From: a virus
Reading direction: 5' to 3' (one strand)
Virus record (IMG/VR): IMGVR_UViG_3300009285_003279
Location: 1-27,474 of that record
Length of the DNA: 27,474 bases
Part shown: in pieces, positions 23,051 through 27,474 of the stretch
Position numbering within the stretch: position 1 is the stretch's first letter
How the letters are laid out: each line of letters opens with the position of its first letter
The notes under the pieces: generated by a model
The model's input: the letters and a program-made list of their open reading frames with translations, nothing else
Databases searched by the model: none
Told to the model about the DNA's origin: nothing
Position numbers and translations under genes: made by a program

Positions 23051-23750
23051 TCATAATGGTTTGCCCCGCAAACTCCGGGCAGGTTAAGGCAAAGACCAGC
23101 GCCGCCTTCGCCGATGCTCTCGATACCGGCCTTCCAAGAGGCACGTTTTTCAGATACTTCTCCAAGAAAACCGGGTCGAGCTTGCCGCCGTCATACGCCC
23201 CAAAACCAATGCAGCAAGCGCGGATACCGAACCGGCCATACTGTACCGTGAGACTCCGGGCGTATTGTTCAAGGGCGGCCTTGCTCAGATTATAAGCAAC
23301 GGGCTTTTGGAACGCGCCTTCATAGTTGCGATAATCCGCGCCTACCCGGCCCATAATTGACACAATCCCGACAATCACCCCGCCACCGTTTTCGATCATG
23401 GCCGGAAGAAACGCGCTGACCGTGTTCATGGCCCCGATAAGGTTGACATCGATAATCCGGCCAACATCGTTGTGGAACCTCGCAACGGAGCCGGGGGGCG
23501 AGTCTATCGCGGCATTCAAAACGACCACCGAAGGCGCTCCCTGCCCCTTGATGCACTCATATGCCGCCGCCTCGACATCCACCATCCGGCTGACATCGCA
23601 CTCAGGAAGGTCGATCTTGAACACATCCGCGCCCATTTCCACCAGCGTGTCGCACCAGACAGGACCAAGCTGGCCACCAGCCCCGGTGACGACCGCCACC
23701 TTCCCGGCCAGCGACCTGCTGTCAATCGCGCCCTGCTCCCATCCGATCAT
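23025..23750 (-). CDS. SDR-family oxidoreductase, PtmA-like
   Basis: The 241-residue protein has VAVVTGAGGQLGPVW (TGAGGQLG at 22-29, the NAD(P) site), KIDLPECDV with D47, VVVLNAAID at 76-83, S131 in IVSIMGRVG and YNLSK at 153-157, giving the Ser-Tyr-Lys triad. MIDGGYLAI ends a standard short-chain dehydrogenase/reductase. The TG-x-G-G-x-L-G form and the neighbouring NeuB and CMP-transferase genes resemble the ptmA-ptmB-neuB2 arrangement of flagellin nonulosonate clusters, from memory. It may reduce or oxidise the sugar precursor. It starts with ATGA overlap to a tiny membrane-protein frame, and its 3' end overlaps HNH. Substrate unknown. Confidence 0.92.
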   Translation of the reverse strand: MIGWEQGAIDSRSLAGKVAVVTGAGGQLGPVWCDTLVEMGADVFKIDLPECDVSRMVDVEAAAYECIKGQGAPSVVVLNAAIDSPPGSVARFHNDVGRIIDVNLIGAMNTVSAFLPAMIENGGGVIVGIVSIMGRVGADYRNYEGAFQKPVAYNLSKAALEQYARSLTVQYGRFGIRACCIGFGAYDGGKLDPVFLEKYLKNVPLGRPVSRASAKAALVFALTCPEFAGQTIMIDGGYLAI

Positions 23751-23878
23751 AAATGTCCCCCCTTCCCCTTCAATAAGTTTCTAATTTCGCTAATTTTCGC
23801 CATCGTTATCAACGCCGCAACCGTCGAAATCAATAAGAGGGCGAAGATTACCTTCAGCCAGTAAACCACTTCCGCCAT
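23747..23878 (-). CDS. hidden one-helix membrane protein overlapping NeuB 3' end (43 aa)
   Basis: From ATG at 23878 to TGA at 23747 runs a 43-codon frame in a different frame from the end of NeuB, overlapping it by 89 bases. AAGGGGGAT precedes the ATG. Residues about 6-26 (YWLKVIFALLLISTVAALIT) form a clear single membrane helix, followed by MAKISEIRNLLKGKGG, a basic C-terminal tail. Its stop overlaps the SDR start as ATGA. It bridges what would otherwise be the only 39-base gap between NeuB and SDR, and coupling of starts and stops is the rule in this operon. NeuB's last 29 residues, read over this stretch, look non-conserved. I infer a small inner-membrane protein. Confidence 0.6.
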   Translation of the reverse strand: MAEVVYWLKVIFALLLISTVAALITMAKISEIRNLLKGKGGHL

Positions 23879-24920
23879 ACATCCCCCTTTCCAAAGCCAC
23901 CCCCGTTGACAGGTCGGAAATGAGCGCCTTCCCGATGACTTCCCCTATTTCGTGCGGCTTCATCCCCCCGGCCGGAGACTTGACGCACAAATCGTCCGAT
24001 TTAATGACTGTCCCTGCCTTTAATGGCCTTATCAGATAGACACCCTTCCCCATCTTGGATATAAACCCTTGTTTTTCGATCTCAAGCGGCTGTTTTCCCC
24101 CGTTTCCCATCATATCCCGGACCCGTTTCACGTCCTCAACGGCCTGTGCAAGCCCTTTGGGCTCCAAAGAAAAGCCGTGATCCGTCCCCCTTGATGCCCG
24201 ATTCAGCGTGAAATGGACTTCAAAGATCGACGCGCCGAGCGATCGCGCAAGAATCAGCGGCAAAATTCCCGGATGATGGGAGCTGAATCCAATCAAATTC
24301 TTAGGGAAAACGGCTCGCAAAGCGCTGATTGAACGCAGATTTACAGTCAAATCCGTGTTGGGATAGGTCGAAACACAGTGCAAAAGGGAGAAATTGTCAT
24401 TGATTTTGCTGATTACCGCCACCATTTCCTCGATTTGGGGCATGGATGCCCCCCCGGTGCTGATAATCATCGGCTTGCCATACCCGGCAACGGTTCTGAC
24501 AAGAGGGATATTCGTCACGTCGCAAGAGGCTATTTTCCAGAGAGGCACGTCCAAACGGCGCAAGAACTCCGCTGATTTTTCCTCAAACGGGGTGGCAAAG
24601 AACAAAACGCCATGCTTTTCAGCCGTCGCCTTGAATCGGATGAACTCTTTCTCCCCGAACCAGTCCAAAGCCGCCCGATGCTCGCCGTATGTCCGGCCAT
24701 AGCTGAACTCGTTTTCATAGGGCCGGGCAAGGGCCGTCTTTGTGAACATGGCCGCGTTATCCCGCTTCTGCAGCTTGACTGCATCCGCGCCGCATTTTGC
24801 CGCCGCGATTATCATCTTCTCGCAAAGGTCCGGGTCGCCGTTGTGGTTTGAGCCGATTTCAGCGCAGAAAAAACAGTAGTCGTCGGTTATAACGTGTCCA
24901 GCTATTTCAAGTTTTCGCAT
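23790..24920 (-). CDS. NeuB-family nonulosonic acid synthase
   Basis: The 376-residue protein has FCAEIGSNHNGDPDLCEKMI at 18-37, DAVKLQKRD at 46-54, LHCVSTYP at 180-187, GFSSHHPG at 211-218, FEVHFTLNRASRGTDHGFSLEP at 233-254, and a C-terminal SAF/antifreeze-like domain GVYLIRPLKAGTVIKSDDL at 293-311 and GEVIGKALISDLSTGVALERG at 326-346. His215 and His236 are the expected metal ligands. Such enzymes condense an aldose (ManNAc, a bacillosamine-derived or plain sugar) with PEP to give a nine-carbon keto acid. The GTDHGFSLEP form is closer to sialate/KDN synthases than to the PseI D-S-x-F-S-L type, by memory. The first gene after terL and its small neighbour; AAGGAGGG precedes the ATG. The real domain ends near residue 347, after which the reading overlaps the small membrane ORF. 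Confidence 0.95.
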   Translation of the reverse strand: MRKLEIAGHVITDDYCFFCAEIGSNHNGDPDLCEKMIIAAAKCGADAVKLQKRDNAAMFTKTALARPYENEFSYGRTYGEHRAALDWFGEKEFIRFKATAEKHGVLFFATPFEEKSAEFLRRLDVPLWKIASCDVTNIPLVRTVAGYGKPMIISTGGASMPQIEEMVAVISKINDNFSLLHCVSTYPNTDLTVNLRSISALRAVFPKNLIGFSSHHPGILPLILARSLGASIFEVHFTLNRASRGTDHGFSLEPKGLAQAVEDVKRVRDMMGNGGKQPLEIEKQGFISKMGKGVYLIRPLKAGTVIKSDDLCVKSPAGGMKPHEIGEVIGKALISDLSTGVALERGMYGGSGLLAEGNLRPLIDFDGCGVDNDGEN

Positions 24921-24929
24921 AAGCCCTCC

Positions 24930-25097
24930 TTAACCAACACTATTTCGCGGATAAATAATCGGCATGGATTCTTTAATTTCTTTAAGCCCTGCTTCTATAT
25001 CGATCCCCCCGCACCGAATTTCTTCCAACTTATCGACGATTTCCTGCTTCATTAACTGCAACTCATAGATCAGGTTCTGTAACTGGTTCTCCGTCAT
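24930..25097 (-). CDS. small coiled-coil protein of unknown function (55 aa)
   Basis: The ATG at 25097 has GGGAGGGG 4 bases upstream; longer starts would run into terL. The product (MTENQLQNLIYELQLMKQEI...) has a heptad-like pattern from residue 5 to about 45 (L-x-x-L-I-x-E-L-x-L-M-K-x-E-I-V-D-K-L-E-E-I), likely a coiled coil, with a CGGID turn in the middle. It ends MPIIYPRNSVG. It separates terL from NeuB. It may be a packaging accessory or the first gene of the sugar cassette. Function unknown. Confidence 0.6.
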   Translation of the reverse strand: MTENQLQNLIYELQLMKQEIVDKLEEIRCGGIDIEAGLKEIKESMPIIYPRNSVG

Positions 25098-25110
25098 AAC
25101 CCCTCCCATA

Positions 25111-26946
25111 TTAGATGATCTCGAAGCCGTGCGTTTCGTATGGACTGATTTCTCCCACCGTCCGCAACATCCTATCCAGGCCAAGCAGAATTCCGATGAT
25201 CCCGTCAATCTTCCCTTGCGAGGTAGCCTTGTTTGGTGACTTCCCCCCGCCTGTTGGATTTATCTTTACGCTTACATTGTCGGCCATCCATCTAAGAACC
25301 GGATTTCCGCCGTGATTGAGCTTCTTCAGCAGGAGGAGCCGTTCAAATTCCTGGCAAGGGCCGTTCATTGAAACCCACCCCATCCCGCAAGCGATTACCT
25401 TTGGATTCTTCACGTCGCCGCCTAATTCCTGGTCGAGCTTTTGTGAAAACTCATACCCTTGAAACCCCCGGTCAACCGATATGCTGTTGATGCTGAATTT
25501 GAGATTGTCGGCTACGATTTGCGCCCGGATGAAATCATAATCCATTGCATCGCCTTCTGTGGTAAGGAGAAACCCCTGCTTCTGCCAACCCTGATATTGA
25601 TCCCGATATTTGTTTTTCGTGTCAAACAGGCGAGCTTCCGGGCACCATACCCGGATTAAAATGTCGATCAGGTCTTTGTCTTGAAGATCCGGGAAGAGCA
25701 TCACCCATATTGTCAGGTCGGAAACGGCGGAAAGATCGATCCCGCCATAACAGGGACGGCCGGCAAGAAGCTCCTCCGTCACCGGACGGATATTATTCCG
25801 ATCCCAAAGAGCAAGATCGATCCATCTGTTTTCTTGCTGGGTCCAGACATTTAGGCGCTTTGTCAGGAAATTGTTTTGGGCCGAAGGCATCTGTTTGGCG
25901 ATCCGGGCCTTATCTCTCATATCCTCGATCTTTGTCATGTATCCCGGTATCGGATTCCCCTTCCCGTCTATACCGAACCGCTTTCCGCTTTCCGTGATCC
26001 CGATCAGCCCCGGCGCCGCCTTTACCCAGCAATCCTCGTTTGTCCAGTCATCTTCGGCCTGTTCGCCTGATTTGACTTCCTCCTTCCGCTCCTTGAGGTC
26101 CGGCCAATCCTTTTTTGTGTCCAGGGTGTAGATGATCCCGAAGAATGAGTCGTCTTGAACTGTTCCCTTAAGAATTTGCGTCAGGTATTCCCGCGTTTCA
26201 TAACAGATCCCGGTCTGATTAAATCCCGCCGTGGTGATGATCAAAATCAAGGGCTGGGAGCGGGCGCCTATGGAGTCGTCTATCAAGTCATGAACTTCCC
26301 GCGTCGGATGGGCGTGCAGTTCGTCAAGGCTGGCAAAATGAGTATCGAGGCCATCAAGGGATTTTGAATCAGATGCAAGGGGTTCACACTTAGCGTTCAT
26401 TTCCGCAATCGACATATTGTGCATCTGGTATGTGACTTTTTTAGCGAATCCTGAATTGATCGTCAGGTTTCGGATATTCATCCAAACAATCCGTGCCTGA
26501 TCCTTTTTGACCGCCGCAGCGTAAATCTCAGCGCCATGCTCGCCGTCGGCGATAAAGAAATAGGCGCCAAGCCCGCCCGCGTATGTCGATTTCGCTCCCT
26601 TGCGGGCCATTTCAATATATGCCTTCCTGAATCGGCGCGTCTTGTCCTCCCGATACCACCCCATCAATACCCAGGTAATGAACATCAAGTGCGGCGCAAG
26701 GATAAACTCTTTCCCCTTATATTCCTTCCCTTTCCATAGTTTCAGGAAGGAAAAGAACTTGACGGCGTGCGCGGCCTTGCAACGGTTGAAGGAAAGCCCC
26801 CTGCTCGGCCCTTGATCTAAATCATTAAGGTGCCGCTGACAAGCCAGCTTAACAAAACGGCAAGCCATAACCTTTCCCGACAACACGCCGTCAATATAGG
26901 CATGAACCTGTTGCTCGATTTTCTTTATGTCGGCTTCCGGCATCAT
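25111..26946 (-). CDS. terL: terminase large subunit (HK97-like TerL)
   Basis: The 611-residue protein shows YIEMARKGAKSTYAGG (residues 110-125), a Walker A variant with R-K-G-A-K-S-T, IYAAAVKKDQARIVW at 141-155, and FASLDELHAHP at 204-214 (Walker B D208-E209). The nuclease part contains YGGIDLSAVSDLTIW at 400-414 with Asp404 and Asp410, ISVDRGFQGYEF with Asp492, and a terminal DGIIGILLGLDRM. It packs DNA into proheads using ATP and cuts concatemers. The start overlaps the small terminase stop (ATGATG). Its downstream neighbour would normally be the portal; here it is a sugar cassette. Confidence 0.95.
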   Translation of the reverse strand: MMPEADIKKIEQQVHAYIDGVLSGKVMACRFVKLACQRHLNDLDQGPSRGLSFNRCKAAHAVKFFSFLKLWKGKEYKGKEFILAPHLMFITWVLMGWYREDKTRRFRKAYIEMARKGAKSTYAGGLGAYFFIADGEHGAEIYAAAVKKDQARIVWMNIRNLTINSGFAKKVTYQMHNMSIAEMNAKCEPLASDSKSLDGLDTHFASLDELHAHPTREVHDLIDDSIGARSQPLILIITTAGFNQTGICYETREYLTQILKGTVQDDSFFGIIYTLDTKKDWPDLKERKEEVKSGEQAEDDWTNEDCWVKAAPGLIGITESGKRFGIDGKGNPIPGYMTKIEDMRDKARIAKQMPSAQNNFLTKRLNVWTQQENRWIDLALWDRNNIRPVTEELLAGRPCYGGIDLSAVSDLTIWVMLFPDLQDKDLIDILIRVWCPEARLFDTKNKYRDQYQGWQKQGFLLTTEGDAMDYDFIRAQIVADNLKFSINSISVDRGFQGYEFSQKLDQELGGDVKNPKVIACGMGWVSMNGPCQEFERLLLLKKLNHGGNPVLRWMADNVSVKINPTGGGKSPNKATSQGKIDGIIGILLGLDRMLRTVGEISPYETHGFEII

Positions 26947-27416
26947 CCTAAAAATGCCTCCTCTGCAGACTGTTTAGGTTTTGCCTTGAACAGCCCCGCC
27001 ATGCTGTCAGCAGTCAGGCCCCACGACTTTTCAAGCCGATAGACAGCCACTGTTAAATCCCTTGATAACTTTGAATATGCCGACTCCCGGAAACTGCTAT
27101 GCTCCTGGCCGGACTGATCAACGAACTTTGTCTCCTGGAGAAGCGAGCGATTGTTTTCATCCAGAAAACGGTTCACCTCTTCAAGCCTTGATTTCATCTT
27201 TAAGAGGACCAAAAAAGAAGGGACTGTCATCACGGTCAATTTCCCAATCTCTGAAAGCGGCGGCGCCCAAATCTTCCAATACTTCTTTTCAAGTTTCGAC
27301 AAACCAGGAGGACAACGAAGAGATGCAATCGGAACCTCATGTTCTGCCGGCAAAGGGCGCTTACCGGGATTCCCCCGGCGTGCCTTATCTTCTGATGAAA
27401 TCCTGTTCCGTCCCAT
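26943..27416 (-). CDS. terS: terminase small subunit (P27 family)
   Basis: The 157-residue protein has the P27-type layout: a basic RGNPGKRPLPAEHEVP motif near residues 14-29 (G-N-P-G-K-R-P-L is diagnostic), CPPGLSKLEKKYWKIWAPPLSEIGKLTVMTVPSF with the L-x-x-x-x-x-x-W-x-x-h-x-P-x-L pattern, and helix repeats RLEEVNRFLDEN and KLSRDLTVAVYRLEKSWGL. It recognises viral DNA for packaging. The ATG shares one base with the upstream stop (TAATG), and GGAGG lies directly before it. Its C-terminus overlaps terL. Confidence 0.93.
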   Translation of the reverse strand: MGRNRISSEDKARRGNPGKRPLPAEHEVPIASLRCPPGLSKLEKKYWKIWAPPLSEIGKLTVMTVPSFLVLLKMKSRLEEVNRFLDENNRSLLQETKFVDQSGQEHSSFRESAYSKLSRDLTVAVYRLEKSWGLTADSMAGLFKAKPKQSAEEAFLG

Positions 27417-27474
27417 TATTCCTCCGTTTTGCGCTCCCCCGTGCCCTGAAATTTTGCGTCAATGAATACGTTGG
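27416..27474 (-). CDS. C-terminal end of an unknown upstream gene
   Basis: One minus-strand frame runs from the window edge to TAA at 27418-27416 and shares one base with the small terminase start. It would encode the last 18 residues (NVFIDAKFQGTGERKTEE). The coupling pattern matches the rest of the operon, and a short upstream gene (often an HNH or packaging factor) is common at this place. Too little is visible for a family call. Confidence 0.4.
   Translation of the reverse strand, partial: NVFIDAKFQGTGERKTEE

Noticed and set aside
24061-24920. Possible truncation of NeuB by frame error
   Set aside because: All core NeuB motifs and the SAF domain are intact in one frame; only the extreme C-terminal tail looks unusual.
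1-27474. CRISPR array, tRNA gene or insertion sequence
   Set aside because: No regular spaced repeats, no cloverleaf-like GGTTCGA element in context and no transposase motif were seen by eye.

Overview
This window is a stretch of a tailed-phage genome or prophage. Every gene I can support lies on the minus strand, so the late operon reads from right (27474) to left (1). Starts and stops are tightly coupled: ATGA or TAATG overlaps recur at most junctions, and gaps are usually under 30 bases. No integrase, repressor, replication gene, lysis cassette, tRNA or rRNA is visible. The gene order and families (P27-type small terminase, TerL, HK97-type portal, S78 prohead protease, HK97-fold capsid, gp6-like connector, head closure, gp10-like neck protein, tail tube, tail assembly chaperone, tape measure) point to a siphovirus with a long non-contractile tail. 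The host is probably a Gram-negative bacterium. Overall style, GC-rich codons and AGGAGG-type ribosome sites would fit a Desulfobacterota/Syntrophus-like host, but this is only an impression.

Layout in the direction of transcription. (1) 27474-25111: the end of an unknown gene, the small terminase and the large terminase. (2) 25097-17047: about 8 kb inserted between terL and portal, which are usually adjacent. It holds a NeuB-family synthase, a hidden one-helix membrane ORF, an SDR oxidoreductase, an HNH nuclease, a CMP-nonulosonate synthetase-like cytidylyltransferase, an unknown 310-aa protein, a compact transketolase, an FkbM methyltransferase, a Rossmann-type possible glycosyltransferase, a GIY-YIG nuclease, a 58-aa HTH protein and several small unknown proteins. 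(3) 16955-13727: portal, protease and major capsid. (4) 13707-9612: a capsid-linked structural protein, a second Rossmann-type protein paralogous to the one in the cassette, and the head-tail connector genes. (5) 9608-4460: a small structural protein, two tandem tail-tube paralogues, the tail assembly chaperone pair with a strong programmed -1 frameshift signal, and the tape measure. (6) 4460-1: distal tail and fibre-like genes, a possible LAS-type metallopeptidase, and an unfinished fibre-like protein with a signal peptide.

The main unusual system is the phage-borne sugar cassette. NeuB (condensation of a sugar with PEP), a CMP-sugar synthetase (activation), an SDR and a transketolase (possible precursor supply), a GT42/DUF115-like Rossmann protein (possible transfer) and an FkbM methyltransferase (possible capping) could together make and attach a CMP-activated nonulosonic-type acid. 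No UDP-sugar epimerase, dehydratase or aminotransferase is present, so the precursor must come from the host or be an unusual non-amino sugar. HNH and GIY-YIG nucleases and AT-rich patches suggest that the cassette was assembled piece by piece. A second firm observation is the A_AAA_AAA slippery heptamer and stem-loop at 7723-7776, which should fuse two tail chaperone frames as in lambda G/GT.
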